Origin: Uloborus plumipes
Lineage: Eukaryota > Arthropoda > Arachnida > Araneae > Uloboridae
Reading direction: 5' to 3'
Assembly (NCBI GenBank): GCA_038373865.1
Contig: JAXGGA010000455.1
Coordinates: 1-64,000, forward strand
Length of the DNA: 64,000 nucleotides
Shown: piece by piece, positions 1 through 8,651 of the stretch
Layout of the letters: each line of letters opens with the position of its first letter
How positions within the stretch are numbered: the stretch's first letter is position 1
Program-made: the position numbers and the translations under genes
The notes under the pieces: generated by a model
What the model saw: only the letters and a program-made list of their open reading frames with translations
Told to the model about the DNA's origin: nothing
The model's database searches: none

Positions 1-364
1 TTTGTTGCACTTTCGAAATTGCGAGGGCCTCGTCATAACGCGCATGCTCTAATGTGGAAAGGGAAACTTAATGAGGCGTCAATTAAAGACTCTCTTGTAT
101 CTGTCGCTCTTTTGGGACAGTTCTTAGTTCATCCCCTATAGTTCTCTGCCCCCTTTATTCGGGATAAAGTAATTTTATGTGGTTTATGAAGTGCACTCTC
201 CTCGGTTGAATGTTTCTGTTTGAGAGCAAAATTTCTTGACATTAATTAGCACTTTATGGCTTCAGATTTTGCTTCCAGTGAGGCGGGCAAGGACTGAGTT
301 TTTGAAAAATGCTTGCTTATTGACATGTATTCTACCACGAAAGCTCAGTTATCACAAGCTATAA
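1..364. other. unassigned flank, no gene seen
   Basis: No coding frame, terminal repeat or RNA gene could be supported here. The sequence is ordinary AT-rich DNA ending at the TA-rich target of the Tc1-like element. Confidence 0.5.
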
Positions 365-368
365 TATA

Positions 369-1586
369 CACTGAAGTGACAAAAGTCATGGGATAGCAAT
401 ATGCAAATTTTCAGATGGCAGTAGCATCGCATAGAACAGGTATAAATGCGCAGTGCTTTTACAGAGCTTTCATTTCTGTTCAAGTTATTCATGTGAAGAG
501 GTTTTAACGTGATGATGACCGCACGACGTGAATTAACAGACTTTGAACGCGGAATGTTAGTTGGAGCTAGACGCATGGGTCATGCCATTTCGGAAATCGT
601 TAGAGAATTCAACATTCCCAGATCCACTGTGTCAAGAGTGTGCCGAGAGTAAGAAATTTCAGGCATAACATCCCACCATGGACAGCGCAGTGGTCGACCG
701 CCTGCACTTAAAGATCGAGACCGGCGACGTCTGCAAAGAGTCGTAAATTCTAACAGACAAGCAACACTGCGTCAAATCACCGTAGAAATCAATGTGGGAC
801 GTACAATGGACGTGTCTGCTAGAACTGTGCGGAGAAATTTGGATTTCTTGGGCTATTCCAGCAGAAGACCGACTCGAGTGCCTTTACTGACAGAACGACA
901 TCGCTTGCAGCGACTCTCGTGGGCACGTGAGCATATCGGTTGGTCCCTAGATGAATGGAAAACCGTGGCCTGGTCCGATGAGTCACGATTTCAGCTGGTA
1001 AGAGCCGATGGTAGGGTTCGAGTGTGGCGCAGACCCCACGAAGCCATGGACCCAAACTGTCAGCAAGGCACTGTTCAAGCTGGTGGTGGCTCCGTAATGG
1101 TGTGGGCTGTTTTTTCATGGCATGGACTTGGTCCTCTAGTGCGACTGGACCGAACATTGACTGGAAATGCTTATGTGCAGCTACTTGGAGATCACTTGCA
1201 GCCATTCATGGACTTCATGTACCCAAACAACGATGGGATTTTTATGGATGACAATGCGCCATGTCACCGGGCCACAACTGTTCGCAATTGGTTTGAAGAA
1301 AATTCTGGACAATTCCAACGAATGATTTGGCCACCTAGATCGCCCGACATGAATCCCATTGAGCATTTATGGGACACCATCGAGAGGTCTGTTCGTGCCC
1401 AAAATCCTGCCCCATCAACGCTTTCACAATTATGGACGTCTATCGAGACAGCATGGCTCAATATTCCTGCAGAAGACTTCCAACGACTTGTTGAGTCCAT
1501 GCCACGTCGAGTTGTTGCACTTCGCCGGGCAAAAAGAGGGCCGACACGATATTAAGAGGTATCCCATGACTTTTGTCACTTCAGTG
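369..1586 (+). mobile_element. Tc1-like DNA transposon, nearly intact
   Basis: The element is bounded by a 31-bp perfect terminal inverted repeat. The left copy is 365-395 (reads TATACACTGAAGTGACAAAA inward) and the right copy is 1560-1590. The ends read CACTG...CAGTG with TA outside, which fits the TA target duplication of the Tc1/mariner superfamily; because the outer bases are TATA, the exact boundary can shift by 2 bp. About 1.22 kb separates the ends, the usual size for a Tc1 element with one transposase gene. The perfect repeats and a coding frame with one defect suggest a young insertion. The outer limits are firm; activity is doubtful because of the stop codon. Confidence 0.93.
512..1555 (+). 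pseudogene. Tc1-family transposase with one in-frame stop
   Basis: This is the cut-and-paste transposase of the surrounding element, a DDE integrase-fold nuclease that would act in the nucleus on the terminal repeats. The frame opens at ATG 512 and runs 347 codons to the stop at 1553-1555, broken only by TAA at 650-652 (codon 47). The part before the stop is the N-terminal helix-turn-helix (LTDFERGMLVGARR, then PRSTVSRV). After it come a GQRSGRP hook-like segment, the first catalytic Asp in AWSDESRF (about residue 156), the second in MDDNAPCH (about 247) and the Glu in SPDMNPIEHLWD (about 284). I count 36 residues between the second Asp and the Glu, against 34 in classic Tc1, which points to the DD36E group. 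An ATG at 794 gives an uninterrupted 253-codon frame, but it lacks the DNA-binding half, so that product is unlikely to transpose by itself. Confidence 0.9.
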
Positions 1587-1590
1587 TATA

Positions 1591-2055
1591 ATAGCATTTA
1601 TTTAAAACAATTACAGTGTACTTTCATGTGTTAGTTACTTTTCCCGTGTTCTATTATTTCGTCGCGGCGCCCCATAAACCCGTAAAATATAAGTGCAGTA
1701 AATCCCTCTTTTTTTTCTATTGACTCAGAAACAATTTTACATTCTGATCGTCTTAAAAATCAACTATAAACATATATTTTACCACCGAAAAAACTAAAAA
1801 TCCTTCGATAGTTAACAAAGAAAATTCAAACTTACCATATGAGGGTAAATTTGTAAATATTACGAAATAAATATCAATGTTGATTCCTCATTTTAAACAC
1901 TATGAACAAATTGGAAACAAAATATCAAATTAAGAAGTTTAAAGTGTTAATGTTTTTTATTCTTGATCAATTTCTGCAAGACCAAAACGATAGTATTAAA
2001 AAACTTTTTCTGATCTGGAAAAAGCACATTTAGGTTTGGATTTTGATAGAATGTA
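1591..2055. other. AT-rich gap, no gene seen
   Basis: No supported coding or RNA feature lies here. It is spacer between the Tc1-like element and the next repeat family. Confidence 0.5.
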
Positions 2056-2222
2056 CCCTAGCAGCACAATCTCATCGGCCGATGATCGGCCATTCATCGA
2101 AACCCGATGAAATTCTCATCGGCCGATGATCGGATTCCGATGAGTTCTCATCGGGAATTGCTCCAATATGTCTCATCGGCCAAACAGAATCCGAGCAGCA
2201 AAATGCGATGAGTTTTGCTCAA

Positions 2223-2412
2223 AATACGATGAGAGTTGGAGCAATATACGAGCAGTGTAGCTCCGTGGTGATGAATTTTGGATCAAAATACGATGAGAGT
2301 TAGATTAATATACGAGCAGCGTAGTTCCGTGGCAATAAATTTTGGATCAAAATACGATGCGAGTTGGATCATTATATACGAGCAGTGTAGTTCCGTGGCG
2401 ATGAATTTTGGA
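2223..2412. repeat. three-unit tandem array, about 64 bp
   Basis: Three consecutive units begin with AATACGATG, pass through TACGAGCAGYGTAG and end with GAATTTTGGA or a close variant. They diverge by several substitutions each. The array sits inside the long CCCTAGCAGC-ended element. A shortened trace of one unit is present near 5978-6025 in the other copy. Confidence 0.75.
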
Positions 2413-2415
2413 CCA

Positions 2416-2565
2416 TTTTCTTTTTTTTTCCTTTCAAATTAGGCTGCAGTAGAGGCACAACCTTTTGCAGACGTAGTGCGATCCCCCAACTCTAGGATCG
2501 AACCAGGGTTATAGGCGCGGAAAGCCAACGCTCTACCACCACGCCACCAAATCTACGATTAATGA
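2416..2565 (-). repeat. tRNA-derived SINE fragment or tRNA-like insertion
   Basis: On the minus strand this reads as a tRNA-like head followed by a short body and an A-rich tail (T-rich on the plus strand at about 2417-2432). The internal polymerase III promoter boxes are visible: an A-box-like TGGCGTGGTGGTAGAGC (complement of about 2530-2546) and a B box GGTTCGATCC (complement of 2495-2504), about 26 nt apart. The acceptor stem does not pair well, so a working tRNA gene is unlikely. GACCA flanks it at 2411-2415 and 2566-2570, a weak 5-bp candidate duplication. It appears inserted in the tandem-repeat part of the host element. Confidence 0.6.
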
Positions 2566-2704
2566 GACCAACACTGCATATTAAATAAAAATTTGAGAGT
2601 GGGAAAATTTTCATCAGAAAATTTGATCATTACGACCTATCTCCGATGAAATCTGTAGCTTGGCATTTAGCATTTAGCATTTAGAACCCCCAGAGGCCCC
2701 CGTA

Positions 2705-3010
2705 CCATCCAATTTTCTGTAGCTTGGCATATTTTCATCGGGAAATTTGATCGGAAGGATATCGTTTTCCGATGGATTATAGCTCGGCTAATTTTCAGCG
2801 GGAAACTTGATCGGAAGGATATCGTTTTCCGATGAAATATAGCTCGGCTAATTTTCATCGGGAAACTTGATCGGAAGGATATCGTTTTCTGATGAAATAT
2901 AGCTCGGCTAATTTTCATCGCGAAACTTGATCGGAAGGATATCGTTTTCCGATGGAATATAGCTCGGCATATTTTCATCGGGAAATTTGATCGGAAGATT
3001 ATCATTTTCC
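2705..3010. repeat. five-unit 60-bp tandem array
   Basis: About five consecutive 60-bp units share TAGCTCGGCTAATTTTCATC and TTGATCGGAAGGATATCG with few differences. Because 60 is divisible by three, the minus strand stays open for 112 codons and translates as a near-exact 20-residue repeat. That frame is a by-product of the array, not evidence of a gene. The other family copy (5805-6189) retains only about one unit, so the array expanded or was lost between copies. Confidence 0.85.
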
Positions 3011-3539
3011 GATGAAAAGTAGCTCATCGAAAACCGTGCTCGGATACTGATCGGAATGATGTCATCGTGCGTTACGGGATCAGTTTACGAGGAGTTGGAT
3101 GATCGGACGAGCAAAATCCGAAGAGTTGATGCTACTTGGGTATGCTTTATGCTAAACTCTGTACTTCAGAACCAGATTAGGCTCATTCCACGTCAAATCG
3201 CCTAATTTAAATAGTCGGCCGTGCCGTCATGTCGCGGATTTTGTTTAATATTTTTTTACGGATAGATACCTATGAGATAAACTCAAATTAATTTCTTTAG
3301 ATTTTTTGAATAAAAATTTAGGGTTGTAGAATTTTTTGAAATTTTGATTTTTTCAGAATTTTTGCTTTTTTATTTTTGGTATGCATTTTGAAAAAGCTCT
3401 ATAACTTCCTCATTTTTCATCCAATTAAGCCAGTTTACGTATCATTTTAAAGCTAATTATTTTCTCCTTCAATATTAGTGACAAAAATGAGATTGTGAAA
3501 AAAATAATTTTGTCAATGGTCGTCTGAAGTCAGATTTTG

Positions 3540-4010
3540 TGTTTTTTCAGTTGGTATGTTCAATGGGTCATATCTCCGGAGTACCAACTAAGAACTGTCC
3601 AATTTTTTTTTTCAGTAATAACAACATCATATACTTTTTATGTATAAAAAATTAGGAGGGTGTTTTTCGTTGTTTTGGAATAAAAAATTCAAGTGTGTTT
3701 TTTCAGTTGGTATGATCAATAGGTCATATCTCCGGACTACCAACTGAGAACTGCACGACACTTTTTTTCTGTTATGACAACATCATGCTCTTTTAATGTA
3801 TAAAAAATTAGGAGGGTGCTTTTTGTAGTTTTGGAATAAAAAAATCAAACGTGTTTTTTCAGTTGGTATGATCAATAGGTCATATCTCCGGATTACCAGT
3901 TAACAACTGCGCCCATTTTTTTTCCATAATGAAAACATCATGATGTATTTATGATCAAGAAATTAGAAGGAAGTTTTCTTGTTATTTTGAAATAAAAATC
4001 TAACATGTTT
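3540..4010. repeat. three tandem subunits in the left foldback arm
   Basis: Units of about 155 bp start near 3540, 3695 and 3851. Each contains TTTTTTCAGTTGGTATG, then CATATCTCCGGA, then TACCAACT or TACCAGTT, so each unit also has a small internal inverted repeat (AGTTGGTA/TACCAACT). The mirror-image set lies at about 4905-5360 in the right arm. Units within one arm differ from one another more than each differs from its partner in the other arm. Confidence 0.8.
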
Positions 4011-4425
4011 TCTTCAAAAAATTTTACTTAAAAATCAACTTTTGAAACTTAAATTTGAGATTTACTCAGCATCACACGTCACAAGCAGATGAAAATGTAT
4101 CCTATTTATTACATTCAAATACTTGATGGTAGTTTTATATTGTTCTATTGCTTGCATGCTTTGGTAGTGAAAAGTCGCTGCATAATTATTTTACTCTTCA
4201 GTAATTATTTGCTAGCCACTCCATCAACCGATAGGAATTACGATAAAGTAAACTGAAATGTCTTTAAATATACTTTCATTCATAGTTTGACAAAGAAAGA
4301 CTCGCGAGCTCTTGGTGGTTGGAAAAATTTTATATTTGGTTTCCATTATTCTGAAATCTACGCAACATTTTATAATGTGTTATCAAATGAAAGCATAAAA
4401 ATTTCATGAATAACAATCTTTATTT

Positions 4426-4816
4426 CTACGATGTTCCGACAGTGGCAACAAAAGGTTTTTCAAACACAGAAACATTCTTCACTAATATACCCTTCGTGTC
4501 TAATGGCTTGAAGAAGTAATTCTCTCTGCTGCCTACTATTATTAAGGCTCTTTCATATCTTTGCTTTAAAAAATCTTCATTTGCAACCATTTCCACTGCT
4601 GTAACGAAAAACATCTGTATCCCCTTAATGTTTTGAGAGGCAAATTGAAATAGATCATGTGCATTTAAAATCTGTCCTTCGAGAGTTCTTTGAAGACTTG
4701 CTCTTATTGCAAGCCGTTTTATTGTGCCCCCTACTCCATCGCATGCATTCTTGCCATGACTCGTGGCAAAGAAATGCCATTCAGCTGCCATGTCGTGGTC
4801 TTCCTTGTGATAGCAT
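4426..4816 (-). pseudogene. 5'-truncated open frame inside the foldback element
   Basis: The minus-strand frame has an ATG at 4791 and runs to a stop at 4426, but coding character continues upstream of that ATG to about 4816 (CYHKEDHD before MAAEW), so the start is probably not native and the frame is the C-terminal part of a longer protein. Notable motifs are WHFFATSHGKNACDGVGG followed by TIKRLAIRASLQ. From memory these recur in uncharacterised repeat-encoded proteins of arthropods and cnidarians; I could not check this. It may be the tail of the element's own transposase, left after internal deletion, or a captured fragment. No catalytic triad can be assigned and no function is claimed. 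Confidence 0.5.
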
Positions 4817-5804
4817 AGTTTTTTTTTTAATTTTACGGAGTTTTTAAACTTATCGAAAACTTGATTTTTAAAGAAATTTGTTTCAAAAATTCATTTTTTT
4901 TTTAAATTTCAGAACAACAAAAAACACCCTTCTAATATCTTGATCATAAAAACATTATGATGTTTTCATTATAGAAAAAAAAATGGCGCAGTTGTTAACT
5001 GGTAATCCGGAGATATGACCTATTGATCATACCAACTGAAAAAACACGTTTGATTTTTTTATTCCAAAACTACAAAAAGCACCCTCCCAATTTTTTATGC
5101 ATAAAAAGGGTATGATGTTGTCATAACAGAAAAAAAGTGGCGTGCAGTTCTTAGTTGGTAGTCCGGAGATATGACCTATTGATCATACCAACTGAAAAAA
5201 CACACTTGAATTTTTTATTCCAAAACAACGGAAAACACCCTCCTAATTTTTTGTACATAAAAAGTATATGATGTTGTCATTACTGAAAAAAAAAATTGGG
5301 CAGTTCTTAGTTGGTACTCCGGAGATATGACCTATTGAACATACCAATTGAAAAAACACAAAATCTGACTTCAGACGGCCATTGGCAAAATTTTATTTTT
5401 CACAATCTCATTTTTGTCACTAATATTGAAGGAGAAAATAATTAGCTTTAAAATGATACGTAAACTGGCTTAATTGAATGAAAAATGAGGAAGTTATAGA
5501 GCTTTTTCAAAATGCATACCAAAAATAAAAAAGCAAAAATTCTGAAAAAATCAAAATTTCAAAAAAATCTACAACCCTAAATTTTTATTCAAAAAATCGA
5601 AAAAAAATAATTTGAGTTTATCTTATAGGTATCTATCCGTAAAAAAATATTGAACAAAATCCGAGACATGACGGCACATAGCCTTAGGCGATTTGACGTG
5701 GAATGACCCATTAACGTAAGTCCATTTTCCTAACGTTTCAGCACAGGGCAAACAATTGCCGAATACATGCAAAATATGGGACTCGTGCTCTTTTAATGCT
5801 GCTA

Positions 5805-6189
5805 CCCTAGCGGCATAATATCATTGGCCGATGATCAGCCATTCATCAAAACCCGATAAAATTCTCATCGGCCGATGATCGGATTCCATGAGTTCTCATT
5901 GGGAATTGCTCCAATATGTCTCATTGGCCAAACAGAATCCGAGCAGCAAAATCCGATGATTTTGTTCGAAATACGATGAGATTTGGAGCAATTTATGAGC
6001 AGTGCAGTCCCGTGCCGATGAATTTAGAAGGAAAGTTGATCGGAAGGATATCGCTTTCCGATGAAAAGTAGCTCATCGAAAACCGTGCTCGGATACTGAT
6101 CGGAACGATGTCATCGTGCGTTACGAGCTCAGTTTACGAGGAGTTCGATGGTTGGACGAGCAAAATCCGATGAGTTGATGCTACTTGGG
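5805..6189. mobile_element. CCCTAGCAGC-ended non-autonomous repeat, short copy
   Basis: This is the second copy of the family seen at 2056-3140. It begins TACCCTAGCGGC and ends GCTACTTGGGTA, with TA at both outer edges. It is 385 bp against about 1085 bp because it lacks most of the tandem arrays and the SINE. The end blocks match the long copy closely. Both copies have the same orientation and lie within 100 bp of the two ends of the foldback element. Confidence 0.7.
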
Positions 6190-6191
6190 TA

Positions 6192-7814
6192 AATAATTGC
6201 AAAAGGTTTCTCTTATAGAATTACGTTCTCATGGGTCGATGCGGAAGACGATTCTACATACAATGAAGCAAAAAAGTGAAATTCAGCATTTTTGGACTTA
6301 CGTCACTATAGTTCTGAGGCACAGAACTTATTTTTAAAAATATTTTAAGAAAAATACCCCCCCCCCCTCCACCCATCCATCGTTACGAACACAACAGTAA
6401 AATTTTAAGCACACATAATTACAGTTTTGATATATTAAAATCTACAATTTTCGACTTTTAACATTTGATGTTTTTTATGATATCCTAAATGTTGGTGCGG
6501 ATTCCTGGATTTACGAAAAACTCATTACGTTTGAAGTTTGATTGTTACGTCCGTAATGTTGGAATTGCCATATATGGATATAATTATTTCGTATACGCTT
6601 ATAGCTATTGCATGCTTCCATGAACTCCTGAATATAATCTTTATGTCTGTAATTATTTGTCAAATCAGGATGTAGAATGGAAACGATAAATGGTTGTCGC
6701 GTATTTTTTTCCGACCTTCATCTAACCTTTCTTCTTGCTATGCTCTGATGAGCTCCACTTCCTTTTCGATAGGAATTAAAAAGCAAAAATCAAGGTTGAG
6801 TAACAATAGAATGTCTCAAGAATCGACTAAGTATCTTAACACCATTTATATTTTGATCTGTAAAAAATAATTCTCGTTTTGTCACTTTACTTTTTATTTA
6901 TTTCTAATTATTTAGAGTGAAGAACGCTAAAATCATACTTATCAAATATTATGTTACATAATCAAATTATAGAAACAAAACAAGATTTAAACAAATATTA
7001 ATGATAAAAAGATACCATGCAAAATATAAATAATTTTAGTAAACGAACTTTGAAATTCTTATGTACAAAATATACGCTTGGTGTTTAAAGAAAGTCTATA
7101 GAACAACTAATGCTAATGATTTATTAAACTGAGCATACATATATTAATTAAAATTGGCACCTTAAATGTGTGATTGCATCATCTGAGCTTATAATGGGAC
7201 TTTTAATATACGTCTCACTCACACACGTAGTGTGGCTGAACATTGGGACATGGGCTCCATTTTCTGGCCCCTCAACTTTTTAAAGTGCAATGTAGTCATA
7301 CAAGACTGTTTTATTCTTTTCTTTTTCTTCTTAAAAAAAAGAAAGAAAGACTATCACTGTGCAGACCAATGTGTAAAAATGAACTAATAATCTTAGAAGG
7401 GGGAAGGTCACATTTAAATAAAATACTATAGTATATTTTATCTTTCATCTGTTTGAACAGATTTTTTGGGGATGACCATCAGAAAGCCATTTCCATCGAT
7501 TTAATTATTGATTGAAACAAGATTTATACATTTTTGGTTTAAATAAAAGTACTCTTGTACACAGAATTTTCTGACCTTAAATTTCCACTTTTACTTTATC
7601 GATTTATAGTACAAAAAGTTTTTAAGCTATTACATAGCTTTTATCGCAGGCTTTGAGCGGACTGAATCAAGAAATTTCGTAACCAAAAAACCTAACACCA
7701 ACCACTCCGAGGTGATCACAGTAAGCGTAAAAATGACAATTTTGAATGTAAGGCTTCTTTGGATTACATAATGAAATTCATAGCTATGGTCTTTTTGAAA
7801 ATTTTATCTATTTA
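6192..7814. other. AT-rich gap, no gene seen
   Basis: No supported gene. It contains a run of C at about 6358-6367 and otherwise unremarkable AT-rich sequence. Confidence 0.5.
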
Positions 7815-8651
7815 TATACACTCAGGCACATTGAAAATAGCGACCCAAGAAGAAAGCATCGGATTGAAATGAAATTTAATACACATAATGATACAGATGA
7901 GAGATTCACTTGATCTCAAAATGGAGACAATTGAACGAATACAGGGTGTGCAAGGACACAAATACAGAGCAACTTCAATAGCGTGTTGGACCACCTCTAG
8001 CTGCAATACATGCCACCACACGGTCCGGCATTGAGTTGATTAGACGCCTGATGTTGTCCTGAGGCAGATGGGCCCACAAATTTGCAACAGCCAAAGCCAA
8101 ATCACGCACAGAGTGACACGATGGCATCTGACGTTTTAGCTGATCCCAAACATGTTCTATAGGGGATAAGTCGGGGGAGCGGGCCGGCCATGGAAGAGTC
8201 TGAAATTGGCGTAGGAAGTCTTGACAACTCTTGCTGTATGCGGACGAGCATTATCTTGCTGGAAAATTGCCCCTGGGAGACCATTTAGGAAAGGTCCTAC
8301 ATGGGGTCGAAGAATATCATCAACATAACGTTGGCCGGTTAAGTTTCCACGCATCACAATTAGATTGGACCGGCTATCATAGGATATGGCCCCCCAGACC
8401 ATTACACCAGCTGTGCGGGCAGTGTGACGTAGAACAATGTGGGAGGAATTGTACCGCTCACCTGGGCGCCTCCACACCCGTACACGGCTATCATCAGTCC
8501 CTAAAACAAACCGAGACCCATCACTAAACACAACTTTTTGCCAATCTGTGACATTCCACATGGATCTGGCTTGGCACCACTGTAGACGCAGTCACTGATC
8601 AATCCGACGATTTCTTCTTGGGTCGCTATTTTCAATGTGCCTGAGTGTATA
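7815..8651 (-). mobile_element. internally deleted Tc1-like element
   Basis: Perfect 41-bp terminal inverted repeats lie at 7815-7855 and 8611-8651 (inward TATACACTCAGGCACATTGA), with TA at the edges. The element is only 837 bp, so about a third of a normal Tc1 element is missing from the 5' side of its transposase gene. The repeats resemble in layout those of the intact element at 52991-54410 (both have ACATTGAAAAT), which suggests the same subfamily. It cannot mobilise itself but keeps ends that a related transposase might recognise. Confidence 0.92.
7975..8606 (-). pseudogene. Tc1-family transposase, N-terminus deleted and frameshifted
   Basis: The catalytic core of a Tc1-type transposase is readable on the minus strand from about 8606. 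It shows RLQWCQARSMWNVTDWQ, then the first Asp in VVFSDGSRF and the second in FQQDNARPHTA. A frameshift near 8185-8200 moves the rest into another frame, where WPARSPDLSPIEHVWD supplies the Glu and the end reads INSMPDRVVACIAARGG, with a stop at about 7975. The whole N-terminal DNA-binding half (about 130 residues) is absent because the left repeat abuts the core. Counted across the frameshift, about 32 residues lie between the second Asp and the Glu, as in the intact copy at 53234-54265. The 134-codon ORF alone is a fragment with a spurious C-terminus. Confidence 0.9.

Larger units (their letters stand above)
2056..3140. mobile_element. CCCTAGCAGC-ended non-autonomous repeat, long copy
   Basis: The left end (2054 onward) reads TACCCTAGCAGC and the right end reads GCTACTTGGGTA (to 3142), whose reverse complement is TACCCAAGTAGC. 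This gives a short imperfect terminal inverted repeat with a possible TA duplication. The same left block (CTCATCGGCCGATGATCGG) and right block (AGCTCATCGAAAACCGTGCT) recur in the copy at 5805-6189, so this is a repeat family and not a chance pairing. The interior is rich in the word CGATGA and holds two tandem arrays and a SINE insertion. No transposase is seen. The superfamily is not recognised. Confidence 0.7.
3180..5709. mobile_element. foldback-type DNA element with arms of about 0.8 kb
   Basis: The element is a large inverted repeat. The left arm (3180 to about 4010) starts GGCTCATTCCACGTCAAATC, and the right arm (about 4905-5709) ends with its reverse complement, with GGGTCATTCC as the outer end on that side. 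Each arm carries three tandem subunits of about 155 bp built around CAGTTGGTATG and CATATCTCCGGA. The sequence ATTA lies immediately outside both ends (3176-3179 and 5710-5713), a candidate 4-bp target duplication. The central 0.9 kb carries a truncated reading frame on the minus strand. The architecture, long arms with internal subrepeats, is that of foldback elements; the superfamily is not established. Confidence 0.85.

Noticed and set aside
819..1205. 128-codon minus-strand frame
   Set aside because: Antisense to the Tc1-like transposase; no motif of its own.
2470..2560. functional tRNA gene on the minus strand
   Set aside because: A and B boxes are present, but the acceptor stem does not pair and an A-rich tail follows, so a SINE is likelier.
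2667..3005. 112-codon minus-strand frame
   Set aside because: It is the translation of a 60-bp tandem array with a 20-residue period.
8231..8527. 98-codon plus-strand frame
   Set aside because: Antisense to the deleted Tc1 transposase at 7975-8606.
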